Assembly (NCBI GenBank): GCA_903822425.1
Contig: CAIJOY010000023.1
Coordinates: 18,248-82,247 of the forward strand
Length of the DNA stretch: 64,000 nucleotides
Direction of reading: 5' to 3'
From: an uncultured Actinomycetes bacterium
Lineage (GTDB): Bacteria; Actinomycetota; Actinomycetes; Nanopelagicales; Nanopelagicaceae
The position numbers and the translations under genes are program-made. How positions within the stretch are numbered: position 1 is the stretch's first letter; each line of letters starts with the position of its first letter. The notes beneath the pieces are model-generated. The model did no database searches, was not told the origin of the DNA, and saw only the letters and a program-made list of their open reading frames with translations. Of the stretch, positions 27,241-37,587 are shown piece by piece.

Positions 27241-28005
27241 CTAGTTAGTCACTATGTGGATGACATCTCCAACGCTCAACAGTTGACCTCCATCGATGAT
27301 CAACGCTCCAGAAGGATCCAGCCCGTGGGCACTGGTTTTGCGCCGGCCACCATCTGCTCCTACAACCTCAATTTTTTTGCCAATGGTAGAACTAGTGGCT
27401 TCGTATTCATCAAGCAAAGTTTCATCAAATGTATTCCAGCGATCAAAGAGATTCGCAAAATTGGTTAAAACTGCCACGAGTAATTCATTGCGATCACAAT
27501 TGGCCCATCCTTCTAGCGCCAACGAAGTTGCACTTGGAACAGGAAGATCATCAGTAGTCAGATTTACATTTATACCTATTCCAATAACTACGCCTTCATC
27601 ATTTATTTTTTCCGATAATAATCCAGATACTTTCTTTTCGTTAATGAGGACATCGTTTGGCCATTTAAGATTTGAATCTAGTTTTGTGTTGATCGCTTTG
27701 GATACTGCTAATCCTGCGATTAAAGGTAGGAATCCCCAATCAGAATCTCGTGTTGGGCAAACAAAAAAAGAAAACAAGAGCGCAGATTGCGGTGGCGCTT
27801 CGAAAGATCTTTCTAATCTGCCACGACCGGAAGATTGAAATTCTGCAACTAAAACTTCGCCGTGTTTTGAATTACCAGAACGGACCTTTGCTGATAAATC
27901 ATTTTGTGTTGACCCAGTGAGTTCGACCACGCTTACTCGCCAGTAACTGTTTTTCAAGGCGGAATTTATGCGATCACTTTCTAGACTTCGTCGTATTGGC
28001 TCCAC
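27241..28005 (-). CDS. birA: Biotin-[acetyl-CoA-carboxylase] ligase BirA
   Basis: About 254 residues: TGSTQNDLSAKV binding biotin/ATP, SSGRGRLERSFEAPP (the biotinyl-AMP loop, here RGRLER), and LKWPNDVLINEKKVSGLLSE. No N-terminal helix-turn-helix, so it is a ligase only and not a repressor. It biotinylates the carboxylase alpha subunit encoded at 30368. GTG at 28005 aligns best with actinobacterial BirA N-termini and leaves 18 bases to the divergent pccB start. ATGs at 28041 and 28062 would overlap pccB. Confidence 0.88.
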   Translation of the reverse strand: MEPIRRSLESDRINSALKNSYWRVSVVELTGSTQNDLSAKVRSGNSKHGEVLVAEFQSSGRGRLERSFEAPPQSALLFSFFVCPTRDSDWGFLPLIAGLAVSKAINTKLDSNLKWPNDVLINEKKVSGLLSEKINDEGVVIGIGINVNLTTDDLPVPSATSLALEGWANCDRNELLVAVLTNFANLFDRWNTFDETLLDEYEATSSTIGKKIEVVGADGGRRKTSAHGLDPSGALIIDGGQLLSVGDVIHIVTN

Positions 28006-28023
28006 GCCTAGTACCGTAGGGGT

Positions 28024-29595
28024 ATGAGCCGTGATCTGCATACAACCGCTGGAAAGATTCAAGACTTACGCGATCGATTAGATGAGGCCGTGCATGCTGG
28101 ATCAGCGCGCGCCATTGAGAAACAACACTCTAAAGGCAAGATGACAGCGCGCGAACGTATATCCAAACTTGTAGATGATGGCTCCTTCACAGAGCTCGAT
28201 GAGTTTGCTCGTCATAGATCCACCAACTTTGGCATGGAAAAGAATCGGCCATACGGAGATGGTGTCATCATCGGATACGGCACTATCGACGGCCGCAACG
28301 TTGCAATTTTCTCGCAAGATTTTACCGTGATGGGTGGAAGCCTTGGAGAAGTATTTGGTGAAAAAATGGTCAAGATTGCACAATTCGCATTGAAAAATGG
28401 AATGCCCCTCATTGGTATCAGTGATTCTGGCGGTGCACGAATTCAAGAAGGTGTTGCCTCTTTAAGCGGTTACGGCAAAATCTTTCGACTCAATGCACGC
28501 TCATCGGGCGTCATCCCTCAGATTGCCCTCATTTTGGGGCCATGCGCTGGAGGGGCGGCTTACTCACCAGCTTTGAATGATTTCACGATCATGGTGAATG
28601 AAACTTCACATATGTTTATCACTGGCCCAGAAGTCATTAAGACAGTGACGGGTGAAGAAGTTGGCATGGAAGAACTTGGTGGCGCACATACTCATAACGC
28701 GCGGACCGGAAATTCCCACTATTTGGCAGAGAACGAAGATGACGCTATCGATTATGTAAAAGCGCTTCTTTCATACCTTCCAAGCAACAATGCAGACGGT
28801 GCTCCTGTTTTGCCAGCTACTGAAACTTTAGAACAAAAAGCTACAGACCATGCGCTTGATACATTAATTCCTGATAGCCCAAATCAGCCTTATGACATGA
28901 AGGTTTTGATTCAAGCTTTACTCGATGAATCCGAATTCTTGGAAGTTCATGCACTCTTTGCTCCCAACATCATTGTTGGTTTCGGAAGAGTTGAAGGACA
29001 TAGCGTGGGCATCATCGCAAGCCAGCCTCAACAACTTGCTGGAACCCTCGATATTGATTCCAGCGAGAAAGCAGCACGCTTCCTGCGCTTCTGCGATGCC
29101 TTCAGTATTCCGATTATTACCTTGGTGGATGTTCCAGGATTTCTTCCTGGAATTGAGCAAGAATGGAACGGAATCATTCGTCGCGGAGCCAAATTACTGT
29201 ACGCATATGGTGAAGCCTCAGTTCCGCTAGTTACGTTGATTACTCGCAAAGCCTATGGAGGTGCATTTATTGTCATGGGCTCCAAATACATTGGTGCCGA
29301 TGTTAATTTGGCATGGCCAAGTGCTGAAATTGCCGTAATGGGTGCCCAAGGCGCAGTCAACATCCTTTATCGAAAAGAACTCGGGGAAGCAAAGGACGAA
29401 GAATCGCTCCGGGCTTCGCTCATCACAGATTACAACGAAACTTTGGCAAATCCATATCTGGCTGCCGAGCGCGGTTACATAGATGCAGTGATCGAACCCA
29501 ATCAGACACGTGAGTACATCACGAAAGCCTTACGTAGTCTTCGAACAAAGCGTGATTCATTGCCTCCTCGCAAACACGGAAATATTCCGCTGTGA
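28024..29595 (+). CDS. pccB: Acyl-CoA carboxylase carboxyltransferase (beta) subunit
   Basis: The 523-residue protein has the two crotonase-like halves of a biotin-dependent carboxyltransferase: [17 protein letters not shown] and [11 protein letters not shown] in the first, [13 protein letters not shown] and [14 protein letters not shown] in the second. It transfers carboxyl from biotin to acetyl-CoA and/or propionyl-CoA (AccD5/PccB type). The next two carboxylase parts are at 29592 and 30368. The 18-base gap to birA means its promoter lies inside birA or it is leaderless. Confidence 0.93.
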   Translation: MSRDLHTTAGKIQDLRDRLDEAVHAGSARAIEKQHSKGKMTARERISKLVDDGSFTELDEFARHRSTNFGMEKNRPYGDGVIIGYGTIDGRNVAIFSQDFTVMGGSLGEVFGEKMVKIAQFALKNGMPLIGISDSGGARIQEGVASLSGYGKIFRLNARSSGVIPQIALILGPCAGGAAYSPALNDFTIMVNETSHMFITGPEVIKTVTGEEVGMEELGGAHTHNARTGNSHYLAENEDDAIDYVKALLSYLPSNNADGAPVLPATETLEQKATDHALDTLIPDSPNQPYDMKVLIQALLDESEFLEVHALFAPNIIVGFGRVEGHSVGIIASQPQQLAGTLDIDSSEKAARFLRFCDAFSIPIITLVDVPGFLPGIEQEWNGIIRRGAKLLYAYGEASVPLVTLITRKAYGGAFIVMGSKYIGADVNLAWPSAEIAVMGAQGAVNILYRKELGEAKDEESLRASLITDYNETLANPYLAAERGYIDAVIEPNQTREYITKALRSLRTKRDSLPPRKHGNIPL

Positions 29596-29753
29596 TCGAA
29601 TATACGATTACCTCTGGTAGCCCCACTTTGCAGGAATTAGCAGCGCTGGAATTTGCCTTTCAACTACACAAGCGACCAGAAGTTGTCATCGCCGAAGTCA
29701 AGAGTAAGTGGGCAAAACCGTTGTTGCGTGAACCCCTAGTAAGAAAAGCGTAA
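29592..29753 (+). CDS. accE: Acyl-CoA carboxylase epsilon subunit (AccE-like), 53 residues
   Basis: A short frame starting GTG at 29592, overlapping the pccB stop by 4 bases (GTGA), and ending TAA at 29751-29753, immediately before the maf ATG. The protein has [12 protein letters not shown] near residue 12 and ends [14 protein letters not shown]; the PxxxELAAL helix and the Trp plus Arg-Pro-Leu tail are those of actinobacterial carboxylase epsilon subunits, which stabilise the alpha-beta complex. Position between beta subunit and maf is also the usual one (accD5-accE5-maf in mycobacteria, from memory). It is shorter than most, which are 65-90 residues. Confidence 0.85.
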   Translation: MIEYTITSGSPTLQELAALEFAFQLHKRPEVVIAEVKSKWAKPLLREPLVRKA

Positions 29754-30371
29754 ATGCCAAACATTATTCTTGCTTCGGCATCTCCATCTCGTAAACGCTT
29801 GCTGGATGCAGCTGGCATTCATTCCAGCGTTCAAGTCAGCCGCGTCGATGAGGAAGCAGATATCTATCTGGCGATGACCCCTAAAGAGATGGTGATCGCG
29901 CTAGCTATTGTTAAAGCCCACACGGTCAGAGAAACACTTACTCAATCAGCTCTCATCATCGCGTGTGATTCAACTTTTGAATTCGAGGGCAAATCGCTAG
30001 GCAAGCCACTTACCTCTAACACAGCAAAAGAGCGGGCCCGCTTGCTCAGCGGAAAATCTGGTTTCCTTCACACAGGTCATTGCATCATCGACACCGAGCG
30101 CGGAATGGAAATTTCCGATATCGCGACGACAAAAGTTACCTTCTCGAAGATGAGCGAAGAAGAAATCGATGACTACGTCGCCTCCGGTGAACCTCTTGAA
30201 GTGGCTGGCGGATTTACTCTTGATGGCTTAAGTAGCGCCTTCATTTCATCAATCGAAGGGGACTACTCCAATGTGATTGGCCTTTCGATTCCACTTTTGC
30301 GCCGCATGACTTCGCAATTGGGTTATTCCTGGCCATCACTCAAGCACGATCTCATCGGGGCCGAAAAATGA
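29754..30371 (+). CDS. maf: Maf family nucleoside triphosphate pyrophosphatase
   Basis: The 205-residue protein starts [18 protein letters not shown], the Maf nucleotide-binding motif, followed by [13 protein letters not shown] with the catalytic acid and [20 protein letters not shown]. Maf proteins hydrolyse dTTP/UTP or modified nucleotides to monophosphates. It begins one base after the accE stop and overlaps the alpha carboxylase gene by four bases, so all are one operon. Confidence 0.9.
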   Translation: MPNIILASASPSRKRLLDAAGIHSSVQVSRVDEEADIYLAMTPKEMVIALAIVKAHTVRETLTQSALIIACDSTFEFEGKSLGKPLTSNTAKERARLLSGKSGFLHTGHCIIDTERGMEISDIATTKVTFSKMSEEEIDDYVASGEPLEVAGGFTLDGLSSAFISSIEGDYSNVIGLSIPLLRRMTSQLGYSWPSLKHDLIGAEK

Positions 30372-32086
30372 AATCAGTACTCATCGCAAATCGCGGCGAA
30401 ATTGCTGTTCGTGTGATCCGTGCATGCAAAGACCATGGTCTTAAATCAATCGCCGTGTACTCCAGCGAAGATAGAAATTCAATGCACGCGCAAATGGCTG
30501 ATGCCTCCTACTCCCTAAAAGGTACAACGGCAGCTCAAACGTATTTGAATATTGAAGCCATCATCGAGATCGCCAAGAGTTCTGGAGCCGAAGGAGTGCA
30601 CCCCGGTTATGGATTTCTTTCTGAGAATGCAAATTTTGCACAAGCAGTTTTGGATGCTGGCTTAATTTGGATTGGTCCTCCTCCTGCTGCCATTAAATTG
30701 CTAGGTGACAAAGTTTCTGCACGCAAAATTGCAGCAAAAGTTGGCGCACCTCTCGTTGCTGGCACTGCAGACCCAGTAGCTGGGCATGAACAAGTCACCG
30801 CATTTGCCAAAGAGCACGGTCTACCAGTTGCGATCAAAGCGGCACATGGCGGTGGTGGCCGCGGGCTTAAAGTTGCACGCACGATGGAGGAGATTCCAGA
30901 GCTTTTCGCCTCAGCTGTTCGTGAAGCAATTGCTGGTTTTGGTCGTGGAGAATGTTTCGTAGAACGATATCTCGATCGTCCTCGCCATGTAGAGACACAA
31001 GTTTTGGTCGATAGCAAAGGTCACGCTGTAGTTATTAGTTCGCGAGATTGTTCCTTGCAACGGCGTCACCAAAAATTAGTAGAAGAAGCACCGGCACCAT
31101 TCTTAAGTGATGCTCAGAACGCAGAGCTCTATCGCTCAAGCAAAGCAATTATGAAAGAAGCTGGGTATGTCGGCGCAGGCACGTGCGAATTTCTTGTCGG
31201 AGTCGATGGAACTATCTCATTCCTAGAAGTGAACACACGCTTGCAAGTTGAACATCCTGTCAGCGAGGAAGTTTCTGGAATTGATTTAGTGCGTGAACAA
31301 TTTCGAATTGCAATGGGTGAAGAGCTCGGTTATGACGATCCCGTTATACGTGGTCATTCGATCGAATTTCGAATTAATGGTGAGGACCCCGGCCGATCAT
31401 TTCTACCGGCACCTGGGCGAATTACTGAATGGGCCTTGCCGACTGGACCAGGAGTGCGCGTCGATGCTGGGTTTAGAAACGGCGACATCATTGGTGGTAA
31501 CTTCGATTCACTCCTAGCAAAACTCATTGTTACGGGAAATTCTCGTGAACAAGCTATAGAGCGAGCTCGCCGAGCATTAGATGAATTTCATATAGATGGA
31601 CTTGCGACAGCGCTGACTTTCCACAGAGCAATTGTGCAAGATCCAGCATTTACTCAAGATTTTAAGGTCTATACAAGTTATATAGAAAATGAATTTAAAA
31701 ACACTATTCCTCAATTTGTTGCATCGAGTGCACACACTCAAACTCATGCTGCCCCAGAACACATTGTTGCCGAAGTTAATGGACATCGATTCGAGGTAAC
31801 GCTGCATGCACCGGAACCAGTCCACAAACGCCACCGTGCAAAAGCTGGCATGAGTGGACTTGTAGCTGGTAATGGCTTACCTAGTCCAATGCAAGGCACT
31901 GTTGTTAAAATTGCTGCACCCGAGGGAACTCACGTTGAAGTTGGTGATTTAGTGATCGTTTTAGAAGCGATGAAGATGGAACAGCCATTGATGGCTCACA
32001 AATCTGGCATCGTAACAAACCTCACGGCGGTAATCGGAGAGACGGTGGCAAACGGCGCCATTCTCTGTGACATTATTGAGGCATGA
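30368..32086 (+). CDS. accA3: Acyl-CoA carboxylase alpha subunit (biotin carboxylase + biotin carrier)
   Basis: The 572-residue protein has an N-terminal biotin carboxylase ([35 protein letters not shown] loop; [16 protein letters not shown]) and ends in a biotin carrier domain with EAMKMEQPL, the lysine being the biotin site. It carboxylates biotin using ATP and bicarbonate and works with the beta and epsilon subunits encoded just upstream. The linker of about 60 residues is Ala/His-rich. Confidence 0.95.
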   Translation: MKSVLIANRGEIAVRVIRACKDHGLKSIAVYSSEDRNSMHAQMADASYSLKGTTAAQTYLNIEAIIEIAKSSGAEGVHPGYGFLSENANFAQAVLDAGLIWIGPPPAAIKLLGDKVSARKIAAKVGAPLVAGTADPVAGHEQVTAFAKEHGLPVAIKAAHGGGGRGLKVARTMEEIPELFASAVREAIAGFGRGECFVERYLDRPRHVETQVLVDSKGHAVVISSRDCSLQRRHQKLVEEAPAPFLSDAQNAELYRSSKAIMKEAGYVGAGTCEFLVGVDGTISFLEVNTRLQVEHPVSEEVSGIDLVREQFRIAMGEELGYDDPVIRGHSIEFRINGEDPGRSFLPAPGRITEWALPTGPGVRVDAGFRNGDIIGGNFDSLLAKLIVTGNSREQAIERARRALDEFHIDGLATALTFHRAIVQDPAFTQDFKVYTSYIENEFKNTIPQFVASSAHTQTHAAPEHIVAEVNGHRFEVTLHAPEPVHKRHRAKAGMSGLVAGNGLPSPMQGTVVKIAAPEGTHVEVGDLVIVLEAMKMEQPLMAHKSGIVTNLTAVIGETVANGAILCDIIEA

Positions 32087-32919
32087 GCACTCTCGTTATT
32101 GATCCACTCTATGTAGACCCTCTTGGCACTGCAGAACTTGCCGCAGCACAAATTGCCACACGCACAGCAATTGCGCGCCACGATGTTGCACTCGTCATGG
32201 GTTCGGGCTGGGTTGGAGCCACCGAGGCGCTGGGCACACCAACACATGAATTTAACGCAGAAGAAATAATCGGATTTTTACCACCATCGGTAGCCGGGCA
32301 CTCTGGAAAAATAAGATCCTACGAAATCGACGGTCCTTCGGGATCCCTTCGAGCACTTGTTTTTCTAGGTCGCACGCATCTGTATGAAGGCAAAGGTATC
32401 GAACCTGTAGTACATAACGTTCGGACTGCTGTTAAAGCTGGTTGCAAAGTAGTCATTTTGACGAATGCTTGCGGCGGCATTAACACCACCTACCGTGTTG
32501 GACAACCAGTACTGATTCGTGACCATATTTCCCTCACTGCAACTAGCCCTCTTATTGGTGCTAACTTTGTTGATTTAACCGACCTGTACAGCAAAAGAAT
32601 TCGCACAATCGTGAAATCTGAAGATGCATCGCTACAAGAGGGTGTCTACGTACACTGGCGTGGCCCAACATATGAAACCCCAGCAGAAATCCTGATGATG
32701 CGCACAATGGGTGCAGATTTGGTGGGAATGTCCACCGTGCCAGAGGCGATTGCTGCACACGCCCTTGGTGCAGAAGTTCTGGGAATTTCCTTAGTTACAA
32801 ACGCTGCTGCCGGAGTCACAGGGGAAAAACTTAACCACGAAGAAGTTATCGCTGCCGGAAAAGCTGCAGCAGAGCGTATGGGCGCACTTCTCAAAGGTGT
32901 TATTCCAAAGTTAATCTAG
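32083..32919 (+). CDS. punA: Purine-nucleoside phosphorylase
   Basis: The 278-residue protein matches trimeric [16 protein letters not shown] for phosphate binding, [36 protein letters not shown] and GMSTVPEAI, followed by SLVTNAAAG. It cleaves guanosine/inosine and their deoxy forms to base and (deoxy)ribose-1-phosphate. It overlaps the carboxylase gene by four bases and is followed 4 bases on by the phosphosugar mutase, which may interconvert the pentose-1- and 5-phosphates. Confidence 0.93.
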   Translation: MSTLVIDPLYVDPLGTAELAAAQIATRTAIARHDVALVMGSGWVGATEALGTPTHEFNAEEIIGFLPPSVAGHSGKIRSYEIDGPSGSLRALVFLGRTHLYEGKGIEPVVHNVRTAVKAGCKVVILTNACGGINTTYRVGQPVLIRDHISLTATSPLIGANFVDLTDLYSKRIRTIVKSEDASLQEGVYVHWRGPTYETPAEILMMRTMGADLVGMSTVPEAIAAHALGAEVLGISLVTNAAAGVTGEKLNHEEVIAAGKAAAERMGALLKGVIPKLI

Positions 32920-32923
32920 AGCC

Positions 32924-34552
32924 ATGGATCCTCAACTACTTGCAGAAGTGAGCGCATGGATCGCTGATGATCCAGACCCAAAAACTGCAGAGTTGCTGCA
33001 AAATCTCGTGAGCGCTGGAAATGAAAAAGAATTAAAAAAATACTTTGCTGGTTTTCTCCAATTCGGTACTGCCGGATTGCGTGGACCAATGGGACCAGGA
33101 CCATCATGTATGAATCGCGCTGTAGTGGGTCGTACCGCTGCTGGCATAGCCGGGTATATGAAAGTTCGTGGCTTAACTAGCGTAGTAATTGGACGAGACG
33201 CCCGTCATGGGTCGGAGGAATTCACACTAGAGAGTGCGCAGATTCTTAGCGGTGCGGGAATGAAAGTTTTTGTTCTTCCACGTCCACTTCCAACACCAGT
33301 TTTGGCTTTTGCCGTCAAGGAACTCGGTGTTGATGTGGGAATCATGGTCACTGCAAGCCACAACCCATCGCAAGATAATGGTTATAAGGTATATCTGGGT
33401 CCCACTGTTGACGGAATTGATTACAGCGGATCTCAAATCACTTCACCCACCGATGGATATATTTCTCATGAGATCAATAAAATTACTTCGTTGTCGGCCA
33501 CGCCCAGAGGTAGCAAGTGGATCAATTTAGATGACGATGTTGTCGAAAAATATATTCATCGCACAGCAAGACTCTCCACATCTCCTGGAGATCTCAAAAT
33601 TGTCTACACGGCTATGCACGGCGTTGGAACTCAAACGATTCAACGGGTATTTCATTCAGCTGGATTTGCTTCTTTTATTCTGGTGGACTCGCAAGCTCAA
33701 CCCGATCCAGACTTTCCCACCGTGGCATTTCCTAATCCAGAAGAACCTGGCGCTATCGATTTGGCGTTGGAAACTGCTCGAACATTTGACGCTGACTTGG
33801 TTATCGCTAACGACCCAGATGCAGATCGTTGCGCTTGCGCCGTGAAAGATCCGATTACTGGATGGCGCATGTTGCGTGGGGATGAATTAGGAGCCCTCTT
33901 GGGGGAATCCATCGCTCGCAAAAATCCCCAAGGTTCATTTGCAAACTCAATCGTTTCATCATCCATATTAAGCAAAATCGCTCGGCATTATGGTCTGGGC
34001 TTTCATGAAACATTGACTGGTTTCAAATGGATTGCAAAAGTGCATGATTTGGCATACGGGTATGAAGAAGCGATCGGCTACTGCGTAGATTCACGCGGAG
34101 TCAACGACAAGGATGGAATTTCAGCAGCACTTGCCCTTGCCCAACTTGCTACCGACTTATCCAAGGAAGGTAAAACCCTTCTGGATCTTCTCAATGAAAT
34201 TTGGAGTCGGCACGGTTTCCATGCCACCGAACAGATTTCCGTTCGTGTTGCAGAACTTTCAAAGATTCAAACCACAATGAATTCTCTTCGTGCGCATCCC
34301 CCAACTCATATCGCCGGTTACATGGTGGATTCATTAGATGACTTAATGCAACCCAAAGATCATTTGCCACCTACTGACGGATTACGTATCTGGCTGGCTG
34401 GAGATATCCGTATCATCATTCGCCCTAGTGGAACCGAACCAAAAGTAAAGTGTTATATAGAAGTTATAACCAAGGGAATTAAAGCTCACGAAGAAGCTAC
34501 TGGGATTCTAGATGAGCTAAGGCCGATACTTCAGCAATTGCTTTCTTCTTAA
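32924..34552 (+). CDS. pmmB: Phospho-sugar mutase (PmmB type), possible phosphopentomutase
   Basis: The 542-residue protein is an alpha-D-phosphohexomutase: FGTAGLRGPMGPG near residue 46, the phosphoserine loop TASHNPSQDNGYKVY, NDPDADR with metal ligands, and RPSGTEPKVKCY at the C-terminus. Members of this group act as phosphoglucomutase, phosphomannomutase or phosphopentomutase. It sits next to punA, and no deoB is seen in this window, so a phosphopentomutase role (ribose-1-P to ribose-5-P) is inferred. It meets the RuBisCO-like gene end to end with a 4-base overlap of stop codons. Confidence 0.85.
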   Translation: MDPQLLAEVSAWIADDPDPKTAELLQNLVSAGNEKELKKYFAGFLQFGTAGLRGPMGPGPSCMNRAVVGRTAAGIAGYMKVRGLTSVVIGRDARHGSEEFTLESAQILSGAGMKVFVLPRPLPTPVLAFAVKELGVDVGIMVTASHNPSQDNGYKVYLGPTVDGIDYSGSQITSPTDGYISHEINKITSLSATPRGSKWINLDDDVVEKYIHRTARLSTSPGDLKIVYTAMHGVGTQTIQRVFHSAGFASFILVDSQAQPDPDFPTVAFPNPEEPGAIDLALETARTFDADLVIANDPDADRCACAVKDPITGWRMLRGDELGALLGESIARKNPQGSFANSIVSSSILSKIARHYGLGFHETLTGFKWIAKVHDLAYGYEEAIGYCVDSRGVNDKDGISAALALAQLATDLSKEGKTLLDLLNEIWSRHGFHATEQISVRVAELSKIQTTMNSLRAHPPTHIAGYMVDSLDDLMQPKDHLPPTDGLRIWLAGDIRIIIRPSGTEPKVKCYIEVITKGIKAHEEATGILDELRPILQQLLSS

Positions 34553-35643
34553 GAAACGCTGGCAACCATTGCTTGTGCGTTGTGCTCTAATGAACCACGT
34601 GAAAGTGCGCCGCCAATTAACAAAGCTAACGAAGTTCCATATATTTTGCGCATTTCTGGAATTCGATCCAAGCTCATCCCGCCGGCCGGCGCGACCCAGA
34701 TCGGTTTGAGCTTTCCCAATGGTTGTCGTGCCGATGTAGTGATGGACAAACATTCTTCTTGAGTAAATGAGAATCGTCCGGAAAAATTAGGGAAAATGGA
34801 AATATCTGCTCCCGCCAAGCGCATTAGCGTTCCTAAAAGGATTGAATGTGAGAGTCCTTGATCGCGAGAGGTGAGCATAGAACCCAGCATGGCAGGATGT
34901 GATTGGATCGGAAGTGCAATCGAATCATCTTCAGCAATCGCACGCATCGCATCAAAACCACTGATTCCGGGGAGCAACAGAAGTGCACCGGCTCCTAGTG
35001 ATTTCGCCTCATGCGCAGCTTGAAAAATTTGGTCGGCAGGCAGATTAAGTGATGGGGCGTAGAGAGTTCGATTTCCAGATTTTTCATTTGCTTGAGCCAC
35101 TGCACTTGCCACCGCTTCTACTCGCGTGCGCCAAGTTGCCCAAGGTTGATTGGCCAAACTGTGGTCATCCTTAATCATGTCAAACCCAGCAAGAGCAAGA
35201 ACTGTTGCCATCTCTGCCAGCTCCGAAGCAGATGAGCCCATTGGTTTGAGTGCTGTGGTAATTAATGGACGAGTTGGTGCATCAAAGAGTTGGCGCAATC
35301 CGGGAACTCCAAAGCGTGGCCCCTTAAAATTCTTTAACACAGAATCCGGGAGGGAAATATCAGTAACACCTACGCCAGGAATTAATGACACATTCCCCCA
35401 TAAAACATTGAGTAATTGTGGCAATTCACCGCCAACAACTCGTTGGTCATAGGAAATTACGACTTCGGTTTTGTTATTTACAGGACTACTGAGAGATTCG
35501 ATCTGTCCTACTACATCGCGTTGAATTCTCGCGCTGGCCAGTTCAATTGGAAACTCGATCGATTGTTCTACTCGAATCGCATCAGCTATTTCCTTTGCGT
35601 GTTCTCCTACGATTGAATAAGTGATCAAAATCCGATCAGACAT
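34549..35643 (-). CDS. RuBisCO-like protein (type IV), putative sugar-phosphate isomerase
   Basis: The 364-residue protein has the RuBisCO large-chain fold signatures in order: GPRFGVPGLR (about 108-117), TALKPMG (Lys133, equivalent of the proton-abstracting Lys), GFDMIKDDH (158-161), SHPAMLGSM, SIFPNFSGRF and APAGGMSLDRIPEM. It is not a carboxylase: the KxDE metal motif reads K-D-D-H, the loop-6 lysine is replaced (apparently Arg280), and the HRAMH histidine pair keeps only the first His. Type IV proteins catalyse enolisation or isomerisation of ketose phosphates, e.g. 5-methylthioribulose-1-P in methionine salvage or in the R. rubrum methylthioadenosine-isoprenoid route. It is the last gene of the mtnA operon, 2 bases after the transketolase gene. 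Reaction is inference. Confidence 0.85.
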   Translation of the reverse strand: MSDRILITYSIVGEHAKEIADAIRVEQSIEFPIELASARIQRDVVGQIESLSSPVNNKTEVVISYDQRVVGGELPQLLNVLWGNVSLIPGVGVTDISLPDSVLKNFKGPRFGVPGLRQLFDAPTRPLITTALKPMGSSASELAEMATVLALAGFDMIKDDHSLANQPWATWRTRVEAVASAVAQANEKSGNRTLYAPSLNLPADQIFQAAHEAKSLGAGALLLLPGISGFDAMRAIAEDDSIALPIQSHPAMLGSMLTSRDQGLSHSILLGTLMRLAGADISIFPNFSGRFSFTQEECLSITTSARQPLGKLKPIWVAPAGGMSLDRIPEMRKIYGTSLALLIGGALSRGSLEHNAQAMVASVS

Positions 35644-35645
35644 TT

Positions 35646-36659
35646 TTAGAGAGCCTCAACTTTTGCACTGCTATGCACGCTGGCTGTACGAGATTGCATA
35701 AGGTCATTTTCGGCAATCTTCAAATCATTTCCGAGTAGGTTTTCAACGGTAGTAACCAGAGATTTAGCATCCAATCCGTACTCGCTCATTAAATACTTTT
35801 GGGAGGCACCATGGGCGTAGGTATCTTTTAGGCCAATCCGTCGAAGTGGCACGCCAATGGCATTTTCGGCCATCAACTCTGCAACAGCGCTACCAAGGCC
35901 GCCGATAATTGTGTGGTTTTCCATAGTAATGACACCAGACTTCGCATTCCCAAGGGCTGCAACTACTGCAGGATCTGTAAATGGTTTCAGTGTGGATACA
36001 TGTAAATGCGTAATCCCTATGCCACGTTCTTGCAGAAGTGGAATAGCACGAAGCGCTTCTTCAGTCATGATTCCTGAAGTAATCAGGGTTAGATCTTTAC
36101 CCGTTGAAAGTATTCGTGCGGTATTAAATTTAAATGGTTCGTTAGCTGGAAAGATGCGACTCACTTCCCCGCGCAACATTCGAACATACACTGGTCCATC
36201 AACAGCATGAGCGACATCGAGCACGCTCATGGCCTCAGTTGCATCACCAACTTCCAAAATTGTCATATTAGGAATCGCTCTCAAAATGGCAATGTCTTCG
36301 ATGGCTTGGTGAGTGACGCCACCAGGTGTCATGATTCCTGGTAAAAATCCAATGAGACGCACTTTTAAGGATGGATAAGCAATAGACATCTGCAATTGAT
36401 CAAGTGGACGTCGATAGAGAAACACGGAAAATGTATGTAGCCACGGTTCAAATCCTTCGCGAGCTAATCCAGCAGCGAATCCCAACATATTTTGCTCGGC
36501 CATTCCCATGGAAAAGAAGCGATCTGGATATGTATCTCGCCATTTACCAACTTCGCAAGAATTTGTTAAATCAGCTGAGAGCACTAAAACTTTTGGCTTA
36601 TCTTTTGCCCAATCAATAAAGTTCTGTTGATGAGGCCGTTGAACAATTTCGTAGCTCAT
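35646..36659 (-). CDS. Transketolase-like C-terminal subunit
   Basis: The 337-residue protein has the pyrimidine-binding transketolase domain with MGMAEQNMLGFAAGLA (the Glu that activates thiamine diphosphate), then a transketolase C domain from about residue 200 (LTLITSGIMTEEALRAIPLL). It cannot act alone: the diphosphate-binding half is in the next gene upstream, with ATGA overlap. Split transketolases of this kind include the apulose-4-phosphate transketolase pair and many unassigned ones. Genome core metabolism normally has a full-length transketolase elsewhere, so this pair probably serves the local pathway. Confidence 0.88.
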   Translation of the reverse strand: MSYEIVQRPHQQNFIDWAKDKPKVLVLSADLTNSCEVGKWRDTYPDRFFSMGMAEQNMLGFAAGLAREGFEPWLHTFSVFLYRRPLDQLQMSIAYPSLKVRLIGFLPGIMTPGGVTHQAIEDIAILRAIPNMTILEVGDATEAMSVLDVAHAVDGPVYVRMLRGEVSRIFPANEPFKFNTARILSTGKDLTLITSGIMTEEALRAIPLLQERGIGITHLHVSTLKPFTDPAVVAALGNAKSGVITMENHTIIGGLGSAVAELMAENAIGVPLRRIGLKDTYAHGASQKYLMSEYGLDAKSLVTTVENLLGNDLKIAENDLMQSRTASVHSSAKVEAL

Positions 36660-37576
36660 TTGACCATCTCCGCATAGGCTCTTTCATACTTAGCACGCTC
36701 ATCAGCACCCGTGAAGCGTAAATAATGCAAAACAGGTGCCCGTTCAGCCAGTAGCGGTAAACCTCGAACAGGATCTGTGTAACACAAGATCATGTGTGGG
36801 CTAGAGGTTGGAGCACTTGCAGCTGTCAAAATCGCTGCGGTGTCATGACCATCAACCACAGTGACATCCCAACCAAATCCTTTAATACGCGCTTCTAACG
36901 GTTCGATTCGCATCACGGTATCCATGGGACCATCACATTGTGCGCGGTTAACATCAACAATCACACGCAGGTTATCTAAACCGTGGAATTTGGCAGCCTG
37001 CAAGGCCTCATATGTTTGGCCCTCTTGAAATTCGCCGTCACTCATAAAGACCCAAGTTTTTCCACTTTCCTTTTTGATTTTGCGGGCAAGTGCGATACCT
37101 CCGGCTTGCGAGAGCGCTTGAGAAAGTGACCCAGTTGTAGTTTCAAAACCAGGTGAATGTTCTGCTCCAATCATTTCAACGGTAGATCCATCACGATTGA
37201 AATGTTCAAGACCATCTTCACGTAGTCGACCCGTTTCGATAAGGGCGGCGTAAATAACCAACGCATAATGTGCCGGGCTTGATATCAAGCGATCGTATTG
37301 CGCTGCCTTTGCTCCGTGGAATTGCGCCCCGGTCACGTAAGTGTGTAGACCAACTGCAGGAACTCCAATAAATGTTGGTGGGTCAATCGGTTCGTCAAGT
37401 GGTGCAAAACTAAGAACGCCTCCATAAAGACAAGCAAGAAGTTCTGCTGCAGAACATGCCTGGCTCATGTAGCCACCATTTTGGGCAATAGTGTGTGCCA
37501 AAACGCGCCGGCGTATTCCGGTTGCAATACGAGCAATATTATTGAGATCTGCTTGTGAATGTGTTGTCATAACCAT
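36656..37576 (-). CDS. Transketolase-like N-terminal subunit
   Basis: The 306-residue protein carries the thiamine diphosphate/magnesium motif: FMSDGEFQEGQTYEALQAA followed by VDVNRAQCDG (the GDG...N motif with Ser replacing the first Gly). Gly-rich GAEHSPGFETTTGSLSQALS is the conserved transketolase segment contacting the cofactor. It forms the active site with the product of the overlapping downstream gene. Transketolases move a two-carbon ketol unit from a ketose phosphate. The adjacent MtnA, aldolase and RuBisCO-like genes suggest a modified 1- or 5-deoxy pentulose phosphate substrate. Confidence 0.88.
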   Translation of the reverse strand: MVMTTHSQADLNNIARIATGIRRRVLAHTIAQNGGYMSQACSAAELLACLYGGVLSFAPLDEPIDPPTFIGVPAVGLHTYVTGAQFHGAKAAQYDRLISSPAHYALVIYAALIETGRLREDGLEHFNRDGSTVEMIGAEHSPGFETTTGSLSQALSQAGGIALARKIKKESGKTWVFMSDGEFQEGQTYEALQAAKFHGLDNLRVIVDVNRAQCDGPMDTVMRIEPLEARIKGFGWDVTVVDGHDTAAILTAASAPTSSPHMILCYTDPVRGLPLLAERAPVLHYLRFTGADERAKYERAYAEMVK

Positions 37577-37587
37577 CTTCTCCCGAA

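Noticed and set aside
34549..35643. True carbon-fixing RuBisCO
   Set aside because: The metal-ligand Glu, loop-6 Lys and second catalytic His are replaced, and no phosphoribulokinase or small subunit gene is nearby; a type IV non-carboxylating protein fits.
34549..37576. Apiose/isoapionate pathway because a split transketolase and RuBisCO-like protein occur there
   Set aside because: No apiose isomerase, sugar-acid dehydrogenase or kinase is seen here and mtnA/mtnP favour thioribose or deoxyribose; kept as an alternative.
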